Source of the DNA: Polystyrenella longa
GTDB lineage: Bacteria > Planctomycetota > Planctomycetia > Planctomycetales > Planctomycetaceae
Assembly: GCF_007750395.1 (NCBI RefSeq)
Contig: NZ_CP036281.1
Location: 223,211 to 287,210, forward strand
Direction of reading: 5' to 3'
Length of the DNA: 64,000 nt
Made by a program: the position numbers and the translations under genes
The notes under the pieces: model-generated
Seen by the model: only the letters and a program-made list of their open reading frames with translations
Databases searched by the model: none
Told to the model about the DNA's origin: nothing
Shown here: positions 37,501-47,040 of the stretch, piece by piece
How the letters are laid out: each line of letters starts with the position of its first letter
Position numbering within the stretch: position 1 is the stretch's first letter

Positions 37501-37605
37501 ATTCTTTGCTAGACGGTCCGGTTCCTTCTCGGCCCGTAAGGATGTGGAAAAACTCGAAATGCAACAGAGGGTTATCGAGAATAGTAGCGTGGGAAATGAC
37601 TTCAT
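34570..37605 (-). CDS. PVC-type CxxCH cytochrome with membrane-bound-dehydrogenase-like propeller and HEAT repeats
   Basis: 1011 residues. A signal peptide (about 1-25) precedes a six-bladed propeller of the membrane-bound dehydrogenase type (AYGRVWVCEVVNYRR, then LIFEDEDGDGKADSKKVF). Several HEAT-like repeats follow (about 420-800), and a c-type cytochrome domain carries CIKCH at about 887-891, with LMPADM likely to provide the distal methionine. This is a signature planctomycete/verrucomicrobial architecture, presumably a periplasmic sugar or alcohol oxidising or redox-sensing protein, but no substrate has been proven. GAGAA precedes the ATG. It is 134 bp downstream of the DUF1080-ThuA gene and may be linked with it in carbohydrate use. 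Confidence 0.92.
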   Translation of the reverse strand: MKSFPTLLFSITLCCISSFSTSLRAEKEPDRLAKNAIEGLEIADGLEASLFVSEPEMLSPTNIDIDAYGRVWVCEVVNYRRRNGERPEGDRILIFEDEDGDGKADSKKVFYQGRDIDTAMGICVLGNRVIVSVAPYVFILIDDDGDDKADRKQVLFSQTGQPQHDHSNHAFLFGPDGKLYWNFGNTGQAVHDAEGNPVISKEGHAVVDNRQPYIGGMVFRCDLDGSNFEVVGHNFRNNYEVTVDSFGTLWQSDNDDDGNQGVRINYVMQHGNFGYRDEITGAGWRDPRVGMAEEVPLRHWHLNDPGVVPNLLQTGGGSPTGICFYEGKLLPEVFQNEIIHTDAGPNIVRAYPVENDGAGYSAEIVNIMEGTRDKWFRPSDVCVAPDGSLIVADWYDPGVGGHHMGDIAKGRLFRIAPPESPYHSSEFDVSTPEGATEALKSPNAARRYLAWTALHEMQRDAETTLVALSQDENPRFQARAYWLLAKIDGRAQQTIDEMSQEENSDLRVQSLRVALQTDVDVVALIGQLINDPSPQVRRECALSLRDIPQNVKAPLWAKLALQHDGEDRWYLEALGIGAADSWDACLSAWLEEVGDKWNSPSNRDIVWRSRAQQTAGMLAKLLRDADVPNETVPRYLRAFDFLPQEDKSEVLLDLALSSNPEDRSARTNLIVQEALSRLPSYDLVREQNKEVEFSEALNRLRGSAAYVELVSRYGLKDRYPELIEIATADPQSSLSVKAILTLLEAKQNEVIREALYSMEPEQAEKLIQVIGNSQHGGSVAVFNKYIEDDEVDLSLRRLATGQLGKSKYGAEQLLKRINEKKLSKKLMVSAEAALLRSADQNIRNAAIKLFPQAPSRNNKPLPPIQELVKREGNVAKGRLVFNDVGTCIKCHQVHGFGKEVGPALTEIGSKLSREAMYEAILFPSAGISHNYESYTIIDDDGNIYSGVLTSITDEEITFKNVDGISRTIKQENIDELIKQDISLMPADMQKIMTEEELVDLVEYMSTLKKEQ

Positions 37606-37739
37606 TCGGATTCTCGTCTGATTAATAGGTAATCACGTGTTCCGGGTGAATCGCAGGTGATTGAACCTGATCGCGTTAATGGGCGATTCAATTCAATGAG
37701 AGTGTGCGAGCGGCGGACCCTGTCAACGGGGAAGCGAGC

Positions 37740-39347
37740 TTAGTTTGCGAGTGCCGTTTTCCATTCGGATAGCATCTTTTGAATGCGAGCGGGGTTGTAG
37801 TTGTCTGGTTTGGGATAGTCCTGGTTCGCTTCCAGTTCTTCAACAGTTGGTGTCGCGGAGGCCACTCCTGCTTCAGGAACTTCGCCGCCGGCTGTCCAGA
37901 CGATTGCGTTTAATACAACTTTACGATGGCCGTCGTTTCCCCAGTTCCAGTGGTCGTGTCCTCCAGTGAAACCAAATCCACGTCCACCATCTTTACGCTC
38001 TCGTGCCCAGGCGACGTGCTGCGGTTTGCCTGCTTCGGCACGAACGTAGGGGTTACCACTGTGAGGACCATCGGGACGGCTGAGCGAACTTTTGGGGGGG
38101 ATGTCCGTCAGGATGGGGGTGACGTTGTTCATTCCTTCTACAAACCGCATGTGATAATACCACTCGTCATGGATCTGAAATGGTTTCACACCGCTGGCGA
38201 TTGGGTGTTCGGGGAACTGTGTGAAGTTAGCAGTCCAGTGGGGATTCACAGACCAGTCCATTTCAAAGAAACCACCGATCCACTCCAGAAACTTTTTTCC
38301 GGAAGGGTCCTTAGGAACTTCAACAGCGTAGTGAATCAAAACCAGGCCGACGCCTTTTTTCATCAAGGAATCGACTTCTTCCAGATGTTGATTGATCGGG
38401 TGGCGTTCGCCGCCATCACAGTAGACCACAATGCTGTCGGCACCATCAAACACGGAAACGTCAGTTGGCCAGCCCTCAGTGACGACCGTTGTCTCGTAAC
38501 CGGACATGTTATCTTCGATCGCTTCAGCCAGCAGCATGCAACCTGCTTTATGTTCGTGGGCTCCGTAACCATGGCTTTTCGTGCCGGCCACAAAGACGAT
38601 TTTTTTGTTTTCTTTCGCGGTCGTTTTTACCTTAGGGAGTTTTTTCAGTTTGATGTTCTTAAACTGCACCTTCATCGGGGGGCCAGCGTGCAACTGCAGA
38701 GCAAGGACACCTTTCTCGCGACGTTGTTCGACATCGTTGTCCGTCACTTCGCTCATGCGGACACCGTTGATGTAGTGCACGAAGTTGAAATCTTTCGCCA
38801 CAATGCGGTAGTGGTTCCAGTCTTCTTTTTTGATCTCTTTCTGCAGGTCTTCTGTCTTGGCGAATTCTTCAACGACGGTTGGTTTATGATCATCGCCGAT
38901 CACCGTAGCCTGACCCCGCAAGGCAAGGATCCCGCGAAATCGTTCGCCGTAGTTGATGCCGGAGTACATATCGCCCACTTCCATGTCGGCCTGGTATCCG
39001 CCCACAACCCATTTCTGGTCGGGAACTTCGAAGCTGCGATACTGAATCCCGGAGTTGTGACCCACGATTTTGTAATCGAGTTCCAGTTCAAAATCGCCCG
39101 GTTCGCCGCCACGCCAGATGATGAAGGTGTTCCCTTCGGTTGGATTCTCTTTAGTCGTTTCTCCGGTGATCGAGCCATCTTCGACACTCCAGAATTCCGG
39201 GTTTCCATCCCAGCCGTCCAAGGTTTTACCATCGAAAATCGAGATGAATTCGGGCTCTGCAGCTGGCAATGAAGTCGTACAGGCGATCAGAAAGACGCTT
39301 GCCAACGCCAAGACCGATTTAAGGATGGACGATGAGTGGTGGGACAT
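37740..39347 (-). CDS. DUF1080 (3-keto-disaccharide hydrolase-like) / ThuA fusion, secreted
   Basis: 535 residues. A signal peptide ends near SLPAAEP. The first half is DUF1080, a concanavalin-like lectin/hydrolase fold ([20 protein letters not shown], then [12 protein letters not shown]). From about residue 245 a ThuA-like class I amidotransferase fold begins ([20 protein letters not shown], then [10 protein letters not shown] and [10 protein letters not shown]). DUF1080 members include 3-keto-disaccharide hydrolases; ThuA-like proteins are linked to trehalose/sugar use. Both often occur in planctomycete glycan-degradation loci, sometimes fused. GGAGAA lies nine bases before the ATG. A 448-codon antisense frame over this gene is a shadow. 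Confidence 0.92.
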   Translation of the reverse strand: MSHHSSSILKSVLALASVFLIACTTSLPAAEPEFISIFDGKTLDGWDGNPEFWSVEDGSITGETTKENPTEGNTFIIWRGGEPGDFELELDYKIVGHNSGIQYRSFEVPDQKWVVGGYQADMEVGDMYSGINYGERFRGILALRGQATVIGDDHKPTVVEEFAKTEDLQKEIKKEDWNHYRIVAKDFNFVHYINGVRMSEVTDNDVEQRREKGVLALQLHAGPPMKVQFKNIKLKKLPKVKTTAKENKKIVFVAGTKSHGYGAHEHKAGCMLLAEAIEDNMSGYETTVVTEGWPTDVSVFDGADSIVVYCDGGERHPINQHLEEVDSLMKKGVGLVLIHYAVEVPKDPSGKKFLEWIGGFFEMDWSVNPHWTANFTQFPEHPIASGVKPFQIHDEWYYHMRFVEGMNNVTPILTDIPPKSSLSRPDGPHSGNPYVRAEAGKPQHVAWARERKDGGRGFGFTGGHDHWNWGNDGHRKVVLNAIVWTAGGEVPEAGVASATPTVEELEANQDYPKPDNYNPARIQKMLSEWKTALAN

Positions 39348-39801
39348 AAACTATTCTCCAGTAGGCAATTATCGAAAGTCTTGTAAGTCAAAGTGGGGAG
39401 TAATCAGGTGGAATGACTGGTTCTGGCCGATGCAGGTTACTTATATGCATGTGATGGATCAAAATCAGCTGATCTATTGTTGTCTCACGCCCGAACGAAA
39501 TGCAACTCTCTCCTCCCAGATACCCAGAACCATGCAGGTTTTCACTTTTCCGAGACTATCCTCCAGAACGAATGCAAGGAAATAGGTAGATAAGCAAAAG
39601 TTATCCGGTTGTGCAGACGATAACGATAGTGGCGATTTGTTTTTCGGTGCCAGGGGAGAGTCTACGTTTGGACTTTTCGACTGAATTCGGAAGCAGATAA
39701 AAAGACGATTGAAAAAGTTACAACTTGATTTGAAGAAGTGGTGAGTCCACTTCGACTTAAGCTTTGGCTCTGGGGGGGGCGACTGATCTTGAGAGTTCCT
39801 T
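39348..39801. other. Divergent intergenic region, DUF1080-ThuA / TolC-like gene
   Basis: About 450 bp between divergent starts. A minus-strand 153-codon frame (39474-39935) overlaps the TolC-like start and has no domain. A run of eight G lies just before the TolC-like start. No riboswitch, terminator or clear operator is visible. Confidence 0.4.
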
Positions 39802-42102
39802 GTGAGCAAAATCTCCCCAAGTAAATACAAACATCCCGGCGATAACGCCGCTCGAACGCGCAGGTTAGCCAATGTGCGCGTGGGATTGTTGCTGCTTGTA
39901 TCGCTGGCTCTGCTCGGTTGCATGTCCGGCGGCAAAAAACTGATCTACTTCAACAAGCCCAAGCATAACTACTACAAAGATGCTGTCGCTGAAGTGGAAT
40001 ATCCCTCGGTTTATACCGAGACGAATCCGGAAGCCGTTGCCTCTCTGCCTCCACGCTCGATCAAGCAACTCTCTGATACCGATTTGTGGGATCTGTCCAT
40101 TGCCGAAACGATTCATATCGCAATGGCAAATAGCGAAGTTATCAAGCAGTCGGCTCAGTTTCTCTCACCTCAAAACCCGCTGTTGAACAATCCGCTGGGC
40201 GCCGACTCAATCTTCGATCCGGCTATTCAAGAAACAGGTGTTCTGATTGGGAACCGAGGAGTGGAAGCGGCACTCGCCGATTTCGATGCGACCGTAACGA
40301 CTTCAGCATTGTGGGGCCGAAACGAAGAAGTCCAGAACAGTATCTTCAGCTCGGGTGGTTTACCGGCCGGTTCTGTTTTGACACAGGAAACCGCTGCCTT
40401 CAATACACGATTGCAAAAACAACTGGCCCAGGGGGGATCATTCGCTGTCTCGAATAATCTCAACTACCTTGGCTCCAACGCACCCAGCCGCTTGTTCCCG
40501 TCTGCTTACACTGGTTCCGTTCAGGCTGAATTCCGGCAACCTTTGATGGCAGGACGCGGAGCCGAGTTCACCCGTATCGCGGGGCCGATTGGAAATAATC
40601 TGGCCGGCGTCTCGGGAGTGAATCAGGGTGTCGTGATCTCGCGTATCAACAACGACATTGTTATCTCGCGATTACAAACTGCCTTGAACAACATGATGCT
40701 TGATGTTGAAGACTTATACTGGAACCTGGCGCTGGCCTATCGCGTCTATGACAGTCAGAAGATGTCGGAGAATTTCTCTCATCAAATCTGGCGGCAAATC
40801 GCAGCACGGCAAGGCGAAAGTTTTGACGGTGGCGGATACGCTCAGGTATCTCAGGCTCGTGCCGACTACTACTCCGCACGGGAACGGGCTCAGACCGCGC
40901 TCAACGACTTGTACGACGCCGAACTTCGACTTCGCCGAATGCTCGGGTTGCCTGCCAATGATGGTCGTTTGATTCGCCCGTCGACAGAAGCTCAGCTCGC
41001 CGAGTTTATTCCCGACTGGGATCTGGCGCGATTGAATGCGTTATCCCAGCGACCGGAGTTGCGGCAAACCAAATGGGAAATTCAGAGTCTGGAATTGCAG
41101 CACAAAGCGGCCAAAAGTTTGCTCAAGCCGCGTATCGATTTTGTCTCCAGCTACAACGTCAACTCCTTCGGCGATCATTTGAGAAGCGCGAATGATAATG
41201 ACGGTGTGACTGGTCAGGGTTTTGATAGTGCGATGGAATCATTGACGGCTGGTGAACAGACCGGATGGAATTTAGGATTCGAAGCATCCGTACCAATCGG
41301 GCAACGTACTGCGCATGCTCGCGTACAAAACCTGGAGTTCACCCTCCGTAAAGCAAAAGCGGTCCTGTCGATTCAAGAGAAGGAAATCTGCGATGAACTC
41401 GCTTCGTCCATCAGTCAGATGGAAGGCTTCTATGTTCGCGCGAAAACCAACTTTGCCAGTCGCAAAGCCTCTGCCGATTTCCTGGAAGCTGAAGAAGAGA
41501 ACTTTAAATTCAGTCGGACATCGCTCGACCAGTTGCTGCGAGCAAGGTTAGGGCTGGTTGAAGCAGAAGTCTCCTTCTTCCAGTCGGTGGTGCAATACAA
41601 CCAGGCGATCGCGGAAGTTCATCATCGTCAGGGAATTCTCCTTAAGGAGAACAACATCACGATGATTGAAGGGGACTGGAAGAAAGAAGCCTACGCACAA
41701 TCAGAACGACGTGAAATTGCCCGGGCGCATGGATGGGACGACGATCTCGGGTTGTTGCATTCGGAACCGATGGAATTCATCGGCCCCGAACCTCCCCTGT
41801 TGGATGTGCATCGACCGGAATCCAGACAGGAAAAAGCGGAACCACAACCAGTCCGCCCGGCTCCAATGCCCGTCCCTGTACCCGATGCAGATGCACCGGT
41901 CGCTCGTAAAGCCCCGACAAGAAGTAACCAATCCACGAATTCATGGAAAAAAGCGGGCGCACAGGCAGCACCTCGAATCGTCAACCAACGTCGTCTGACT
42001 CCACCTCCAGCACCACCCTCAGTTCCCGAATCGGCTCCCAGCTTTACCCGCACGGTGGACAGCAACGTCCAACCCGCCAGTGGCTGGAAAGCCCGCGACT
42101 AA
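39802..42102 (+). CDS. TolC-like outer membrane efflux protein (lipoprotein)
   Basis: 766 residues, longer than typical TolC proteins (about 450-500). The start is GTG. The lipobox LALLGC puts a lipidated cysteine at residue 40. Two outer-membrane-efflux repeats are visible as long amphipathic helices, for example the SVEDLYWNLALAY-type segment near 290-310 (LDVEDLYWNLALAYRVYDS) and TSLDQLLRARLGLVEAEVSF later. The extra N-terminal and Pro-rich C-terminal (about 665-766) parts are unusual. No membrane-fusion or RND pump gene is adjacent, so its partner is encoded elsewhere. Family call from sequence, role in export inferred. Confidence 0.88.
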   Translation: MSKISPSKYKHPGDNAARTRRLANVRVGLLLLVSLALLGCMSGGKKLIYFNKPKHNYYKDAVAEVEYPSVYTETNPEAVASLPPRSIKQLSDTDLWDLSIAETIHIAMANSEVIKQSAQFLSPQNPLLNNPLGADSIFDPAIQETGVLIGNRGVEAALADFDATVTTSALWGRNEEVQNSIFSSGGLPAGSVLTQETAAFNTRLQKQLAQGGSFAVSNNLNYLGSNAPSRLFPSAYTGSVQAEFRQPLMAGRGAEFTRIAGPIGNNLAGVSGVNQGVVISRINNDIVISRLQTALNNMMLDVEDLYWNLALAYRVYDSQKMSENFSHQIWRQIAARQGESFDGGGYAQVSQARADYYSARERAQTALNDLYDAELRLRRMLGLPANDGRLIRPSTEAQLAEFIPDWDLARLNALSQRPELRQTKWEIQSLELQHKAAKSLLKPRIDFVSSYNVNSFGDHLRSANDNDGVTGQGFDSAMESLTAGEQTGWNLGFEASVPIGQRTAHARVQNLEFTLRKAKAVLSIQEKEICDELASSISQMEGFYVRAKTNFASRKASADFLEAEEENFKFSRTSLDQLLRARLGLVEAEVSFFQSVVQYNQAIAEVHHRQGILLKENNITMIEGDWKKEAYAQSERREIARAHGWDDDLGLLHSEPMEFIGPEPPLLDVHRPESRQEKAEPQPVRPAPMPVPVPDADAPVARKAPTRSNQSTNSWKKAGAQAAPRIVNQRRLTPPPAPPSVPESAPSFTRTVDSNVQPASGWKARD

Positions 42103-42142
42103 GAGCGAGATAGGGTGGCCTTAGAAGTAGTATCGATATCCT

Positions 42143-43555
42143 CTAGGCCTTCGCGGAGACGGTGGAACCTTTCAGTTCTTCGGCGAGTTCCTCAAGCAGT
42201 GAATGCAGGAGGGCGATGGAAGTGTTGGCTTCTTCCGTGGTGATCGTCTGCGGAGGACTGACGCGGAGGACATTGCCGGCGAGAGGGCCGAGCAGATGGA
42301 TGCCGTCGCTACCTTCCTTACCTTGGTAACATTTCTTGACGACTGCCACGGCGACTTCTTTCGAAGAGAGATCGCCCACGTCGGCACATTCGATTCCAAA
42401 GACTAGGCCTTCGCCGCGGACCTTGGCGATGATGCCCGTCTCTTTCAGTTTTTCGAGACCTGCAAACAAAAGTTTCGAAATGACCTGGGTGTTTTCCATG
42501 ACGGTCCCCAGTTCGAACTCATCGAGCGTGGCCAGTACGGCGGCGCAGGCGATGGGGGAAGCGGACCAGGTGTCGGAGGCTTCGCCGTATTTCAGGCTCG
42601 CCATGATATCGCCACGACCGGCAACAGCTGCTACCGGAATCCCGTTTCCGAGGCCTTTGCCCATGCAGACGAAGTCAGGGGTGATGCCGTATTTCTCAAA
42701 CGCAAAGATTTTGCCCGTACGACCGAAGTTGGCTTGAACTTCGTCGAGGATGAACATCACGTCCTTCTCGTTACACCACTCAACCAGCATCTGCAGGTAT
42801 TCTGCAGGGGGGTGATAACTACCGCCACCACCGAGATAAGGCTCGGTGATCAAGCAGTTCAGTCGTGAACCGAATTCTTCATACAGAGCATCAAGTTCGG
42901 CTCGGTAGGAAGAGACATCGAGTGGCTCACCGTATTTGGACGTGTCGTCACATTCTTCGCGGGGGAAGCTGACAAACTTCACGCGAGGGTCACGATCAGT
43001 GTCGCTTTCTGAACCGGTGACCGCCCCAGCGAGTCCTTTTTTACCGTGGAATCCGTAACGGGTGGCGATGATCAAGTCGCGTTCTTCGTCGCGATGCAGG
43101 CAGGCCCAGAGTGCTTTCTGAACCGCTTCGGAACCAGAGGCGGCCCACATGATCGTATCGAGTTTTTCGCCACCGGCCGTTTTGCCGAGATGGCTCACCA
43201 GGCGTTTGACCGCTTCCGCTTCGACTTCGGTAATGGCGTTGTAAGCAGTCAGTGTAACCGCTTCGAAGTACTCGCCTTCTCCTTCGCCCGTGAGGTGTTC
43301 CGGTTTCCAGCCCATGTATTCGCTGAACCGTTTCATCCAACTGCGGGGGTTGTGTCCTAAGTTGGCCACTAGTACACCGGCGGAAAAGTCATACAGGCGA
43401 CGACCTTCGGGAGTCCAGTGGAAGCAACCAGCCGACTTGGCGAAGACCGCTTGCGACGGAGTGTAAGTCCGCAGGGCAACCGGCTCCTGTTGCGTAATTG
43501 TCTGTCGAACCTGATTGGAGCGATCTTCACCCGTAAATTGAATCGGAGTAGCCAT
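42143..43555 (-). CDS. Class III (PLP-dependent) aminotransferase
   Basis: About 470 residues. The class III signature is clear: FILDEVQANFGRTGKIFAFE supplies the conserved Asp and DEVQ, and the PLP lysine lies in VCMGKGLGNGIPVAAVAGR. WAASGSEAVQKALW is the phosphate-loop region. Relatives include acetylornithine, GABA and alanine-glyoxylate aminotransferases and 2,2-dialkylglycine decarboxylase; the substrate cannot be fixed from sequence. The frame opens at 43651, but homology and an AGG nine bases upstream favour ATG 43555. The next upstream gene is a Gfo/Idh/MocA oxidoreductase 246 bp away on the same strand. Confidence 0.92.
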   Translation of the reverse strand: MATPIQFTGEDRSNQVRQTITQQEPVALRTYTPSQAVFAKSAGCFHWTPEGRRLYDFSAGVLVANLGHNPRSWMKRFSEYMGWKPEHLTGEGEGEYFEAVTLTAYNAITEVEAEAVKRLVSHLGKTAGGEKLDTIMWAASGSEAVQKALWACLHRDEERDLIIATRYGFHGKKGLAGAVTGSESDTDRDPRVKFVSFPREECDDTSKYGEPLDVSSYRAELDALYEEFGSRLNCLITEPYLGGGGSYHPPAEYLQMLVEWCNEKDVMFILDEVQANFGRTGKIFAFEKYGITPDFVCMGKGLGNGIPVAAVAGRGDIMASLKYGEASDTWSASPIACAAVLATLDEFELGTVMENTQVISKLLFAGLEKLKETGIIAKVRGEGLVFGIECADVGDLSSKEVAVAVVKKCYQGKEGSDGIHLLGPLAGNVLRVSPPQTITTEEANTSIALLHSLLEELAEELKGSTVSAKA

Positions 43556-43631
43556 GAGTCTTAACCTGTCTGGAATTACCTGTCCGCGAACAAAATCGTG
43601 AAATTGAATGAGATGGGGAGGCAAGCCCCAA

Positions 43632-43641
43632 AGTGTATACA
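43632..43641. promoter_or_regulatory. Possible operator motif AGTGTATACA
   Basis: Lies about 75 bp upstream of the aminotransferase start. It shares GTGTATACA with the perfect palindrome at 45127-45136 upstream of the oxidoreductase gene. Common motif in two adjacent promoter regions may indicate a shared regulator, though two sites are weak evidence. Confidence 0.35.
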
Positions 43642-43801
43642 GAATAGCCAATTCAGTCGGGGGACGCCAGCTTTCCTGTCGGGTTCACATTGTAATTGAA
43701 GAATTTTTCACACGACAAGAAGGTGATTGTCCAGCATCGCAAGCCTGCAAGAGGTGTATTAAACTCGATCCGGGGCGATCTTCCGATTTGAGAGTGAGGT
43801 T

Positions 43802-45082
43802 TTAAACCGTTCCCTCGTAAAGGATTTCCGGTTCAGCGACGCCCGGACGGTAGAGGGCCAGGCCTCCTTTGGGGTCGTTGATCCGCACGAGGCAGTCTGG
43901 TTCTCCGGCGGCGGCCCGTTCCAGAATCGCTTCGAGTGCATGGATGGTCGCTACGGTCTGCCGGTCGGCGGCGAGGTCGTTGTAGTCGAGGGCCTGCATT
44001 TCGGCGAGCCGTTTTCCTCGATCCGCGTCGGTACCACCATGTTCCACGTAGGCAACTTCCCGGGCGAACCGTTCGATCACTTCAACCCCATAACCTCGTT
44101 GGCTTCGCTCGCCCCAGGGTTCGACGAAGGTCCCGTTAAAGTGATTATTGATTGAGTTTTTAATCGTGAAGGGGGTCTTGTCTTCGACTGTACATTCCAC
44201 ACCCCGTTTGCGGGAGTGCCCATTCCATAGCCCGTTGTCAAAACGGAACTGAACTTCCTGCTCGACGTATCCGGGGAAGTTATCGGGAGTTACCCAGGAC
44301 GTGTGAATGTCGAACGTGGCGTTACGGCCCGACTCGTATTCATACACCATTCGCAGCTGGGTGCTGTCCCACGTGTTTCCATCCTGCGGTCCAACCAGGC
44401 CACGCTGGCCAGTGGCGGAGATGGTTTTCAATTTTCCGGGGAAAGAGAAGTCAATCAGCTTGATGTAGTGACAAGCAACATAAGTTCCCGGGTTGCGTCC
44501 ACCGATCCATTCGGCGAACTGACTGCCGGAGATCTGCTTCGGTTCGAGCAGGGTGCAGTACCCGTTGTTGACATGCTTCAATACATTGTCGTAGTACAGC
44601 GACCTCATCTTTTTGTGGTCAGGGTCGAACAGTTTATGGTAGACGACTTTGGCGAGCACATTTTTCTGTTTGGCCAGCTCGACCAGTTCGTCCAGTTCCT
44701 GCATGGTCAGAACCGAAGGCTTTTCGATAATGACGTGCGTGCCCGATTCAATGACTTCTTTGGCGGCTCCAAAGTGGCGGTCATCCGGACTGGCAACGCA
44801 GGCGAAGTCGAGCCCGGAATCAAGCATCTGGGTAACAGCCCCGTCACCGGCGAAGCTCTGGAAGTCGGCGATTTTATCTCCGGCAGCCGTTTTGTATTTT
44901 TCGGCCCGCTTGCCAGTTCGAGTCGCGACGGCGGAAAGCTCTACCGAAAGTTCTCCGAATCGACGATCAAACATTCCCTCTCGATGGGCGGATTCAAAGA
45001 AGGGGCAGTAGGTTTCGTCAAAAATCATCCCCATTCCAACCATTCCGGCCTTCAAAGTCGGGGAATCTGCTTGCGGGCTCAT
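43802..45082 (-). CDS. Gfo/Idh/MocA-family oxidoreductase
   Basis: 426 residues. The N-terminal Rossmann domain starts LKAGMVGMGMIFDETY, a slightly altered GxGxxG. The motif GTHVIIEKPSVLTMQE contains the EKP triplet with the conserved lysine of the family. The C-terminal alpha/beta domain includes GTYVACHYIKLIDFSF, where the histidine may act in catalysis. Family members oxidise or reduce sugars, inositols or aldehydes with NAD(P)H. AGGA lies about ten bases before the ATG. It is divergent from a sugar-phosphate isomerase gene, a common pairing in planctomycete sugar catabolism. The exact substrate is unknown. Confidence 0.93.
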   Translation of the reverse strand: MSPQADSPTLKAGMVGMGMIFDETYCPFFESAHREGMFDRRFGELSVELSAVATRTGKRAEKYKTAAGDKIADFQSFAGDGAVTQMLDSGLDFACVASPDDRHFGAAKEVIESGTHVIIEKPSVLTMQELDELVELAKQKNVLAKVVYHKLFDPDHKKMRSLYYDNVLKHVNNGYCTLLEPKQISGSQFAEWIGGRNPGTYVACHYIKLIDFSFPGKLKTISATGQRGLVGPQDGNTWDSTQLRMVYEYESGRNATFDIHTSWVTPDNFPGYVEQEVQFRFDNGLWNGHSRKRGVECTVEDKTPFTIKNSINNHFNGTFVEPWGERSQRGYGVEVIERFAREVAYVEHGGTDADRGKRLAEMQALDYNDLAADRQTVATIHALEAILERAAAGEPDCLVRINDPKGGLALYRPGVAEPEILYEGTV

Positions 45083-45126
45083 AATTCGAAATCCTGTAGG
45101 TTGAAGTTATTGGTCGTGTAGACTAG

Positions 45127-45136
45127 GTGTATACAC
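45127..45136. promoter_or_regulatory. Palindrome GTGTATACAC between divergent sugar genes
   Basis: A perfect 10-bp palindrome 45 bp upstream of the oxidoreductase start, in the 398-bp divergent gap with the isomerase gene. It shares nine bases with a motif upstream of the aminotransferase. Plausible as a repressor operator; the rest of the gap shows no hairpin or gene. Confidence 0.45.
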
Positions 45137-45480
45137 TAATCAAGGGCCATTGCAAGGGCCAGCTTGATAAAGCTACTCAATAACCGGCGACTCGAATGAG
45201 TGGACTGGACCTTTTTGAAACTTCGGTTCAAAACCAGTTTAGATTCCCGGGTGAGAAACCGCTGGCACTGGCATCGGTCCGACGTGTCACGCATAATGTG
45301 CGGAACTTCGCCTCGCCGAGTCGATCGGTTCATAAAAGGACAGCTCGGCTGAGATGGCGAGTAGGTCCGTTGCTTCGCGAAGGCCGTCCGGTATTGCCTA
45401 TTACGAAGCGAATTCTGACGTTCTATTCAAATAGACATTTTTCAAATCAAACCTGAAATTCAGAGATAGATTTCATCATC

Positions 45481-46500
45481 ATGGCTGACAAACCCAAAGT
45501 AATTATCAGTGCCTTTGCCGATGAGGCGGCGAATCGTAAGACAGCTATCGAACAGATGGTGGCTCTCTCGGCGATTGGGCTTAAGTATTATTCTCCCCGC
45601 TTTATCGATGTCTTCGGGGACGGGAACGTCAAACATGTGGTCGAGCTCAACAAGAAAGAGCTGACGGAACTCAAAAAGCTGCACGCCGAGTTCGGTATGT
45701 CCGTTACGAGCATTGGTGCCCGCGTCGGCAAAATCAAATTGCTCGATATCGACGATGGTTCACACAATGTCTATGTTCCTTTCGACAAATACCTGAAGGG
45801 CGAAGTCGCCTCGACGATTAAAGTGGCGAAGGAACTCGATTGTAAATTGATCCGCGGGTTCTCATTCTATCATCCTCGTGGCACGGATCCCCGGGATCAC
45901 ATTCCATTGGCTGTTGTGCAGCTGCGAAAAATTGTCGACCTGTGTGCTGCGGAAGGCATCGTCTATGGTTTGGAAATTGAACCGAACCTGATCGGCGAAA
46001 CGGGTCCACTGCTGGCCGAACTGTGTAGGGAAGTCAATCATCCGAACATCGTATGCATTTATGATGGCGGAAACGTGGCGGCTCAGAACAAACGACCCGA
46101 TGTCGTCTTCGATGAATACGTCGCCATGCGAAAATACATGGGCTGGATGCATATCAAAGACTACAAAATCGATCCCAAACTGACTTGGGACGGAGCCGTC
46201 GATGAAGAACGCCTCAAAAACTTCGTTCCCGCCAACGAAGGGGACGCCGGTCACGAGCAAGTGCTCCGCGACTTGCGCGACCACGTAACCAAGCTTGATC
46301 GCAAAATGAAAAAACTGGGAGCTCCCGGTTTCTTTCTGGAAACGGAACCACACCTTAAAGGGGGCGGACAGTTCGGCGGATTCAGCGGACCCGATGGTAT
46401 GGGCGTTGCCGTGCGGGCACTCTGTAGCGTTCTCGATTATGTCGGGATCGACTACGACCTGCGAGATTTTAATGACATCCGTGAACTACGTGGCTTTTAA
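45481..46500 (+). CDS. Sugar phosphate isomerase/epimerase (xylose-isomerase-like TIM barrel)
   Basis: 339 residues. The metal-binding E-D-H-E set of AP-endonuclease-2-type TIM barrels is visible as GLEIEPN, CIYDGGN, WMHIKDY and FLETEPH. The first strand is [10 protein letters not shown]. The family covers isomerases and epimerases of sugars, inositols and their phosphates; the substrate here is not determinable. Divergent from the Gfo/Idh/MocA gene, suggesting they act on the same sugar or inositol derivative. AGAGATAG lies upstream of the ATG. A 125-bp gap separates it from the Trm112-like gene. Confidence 0.9.
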   Translation: MADKPKVIISAFADEAANRKTAIEQMVALSAIGLKYYSPRFIDVFGDGNVKHVVELNKKELTELKKLHAEFGMSVTSIGARVGKIKLLDIDDGSHNVYVPFDKYLKGEVASTIKVAKELDCKLIRGFSFYHPRGTDPRDHIPLAVVQLRKIVDLCAAEGIVYGLEIEPNLIGETGPLLAELCREVNHPNIVCIYDGGNVAAQNKRPDVVFDEYVAMRKYMGWMHIKDYKIDPKLTWDGAVDEERLKNFVPANEGDAGHEQVLRDLRDHVTKLDRKMKKLGAPGFFLETEPHLKGGGQFGGFSGPDGMGVAVRALCSVLDYVGIDYDLRDFNDIRELRGF

Positions 46501-46625
46501 TTTTGAAGTCACAGCTTCTCGCTGATTTAAATTCACCACGAGATAGTCCTTGAACACTACGGCATTGCTGGCTGGTCTCTGTTCGTCTCTTTCGTGGTCC
46601 TCTTATCAATTCCCGGATTTCAAAC
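46501..46625. repeat. Gap with ACCACGA / TCGTGGT inverted repeat
   Basis: ACCACGA at 46535-46541 pairs with TCGTGGT at 46592-46598. The sequence resembles the CACGAA-type repeats at 24466-24575 and 53686-53695 and may be a member of the same dispersed family. The arms are short, so this is tentative. Confidence 0.4.
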
Positions 46626-46841
46626 ATGGCTTTTCAATTCGAATCGTTAAAAGATATTATCGCCTGCCCCAAATGTCATTCCAAGCTGATCCATGATGAT
46701 AGCCGTCTGGTTTGTCGGAATGAGTCATGCAGGTTGGCGTTCGAAATTCTGGAAGATATTCCCGTCATGCTGGTAGATGAAGCTCGGGAACTCGAAACGG
46801 AAGAATGGCAAACGGTGATGGCGAAGCTCGACCAGAAATAA
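46626..46841 (+). CDS. Trm112-like zinc-ribbon protein
   Basis: 71 residues. The start LKDIIACPKCHSKL and the later LVCRNESCRLAFEILEDIPV form the usual Trm112p-like zinc ribbon with two cysteine pairs followed by the IPVML strand. Eukaryotic and archaeal Trm112 activates several methyltransferases; bacterial YcaR-type proteins are poorly characterised. A methyltransferase gene follows 270 bp downstream, but it has a signal peptide and an intervening terminator, so a functional link is uncertain. GGA precedes the ATG. Confidence 0.88.
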   Translation: MAFQFESLKDIIACPKCHSKLIHDDSRLVCRNESCRLAFEILEDIPVMLVDEARELETEEWQTVMAKLDQK

Positions 46842-47040
46842 GACTCCAATGGCCAGCCACAATTCTTGACTAAGATAAGTGTGACGGCTACAGGATGCGA
46901 AGATGTTTTGAATACATGCTGCTGCGCCGCCAGAATCCTCCACAGTAAAATGGAATGCTCAATCCGGGCAAACAAAATGTCGTTTTGAGCCGGTGCAGAG
47001 CTTAAATCCTGAATAACAGGGAACACAACTGGACGCAGGA

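Noticed and set aside
37926-39272. 448-codon plus-strand frame
   Set aside because: It lies wholly antisense to the DUF1080-ThuA gene, whose family motifs are clear; it has no recognisable domain and reflects codon bias of the real gene.
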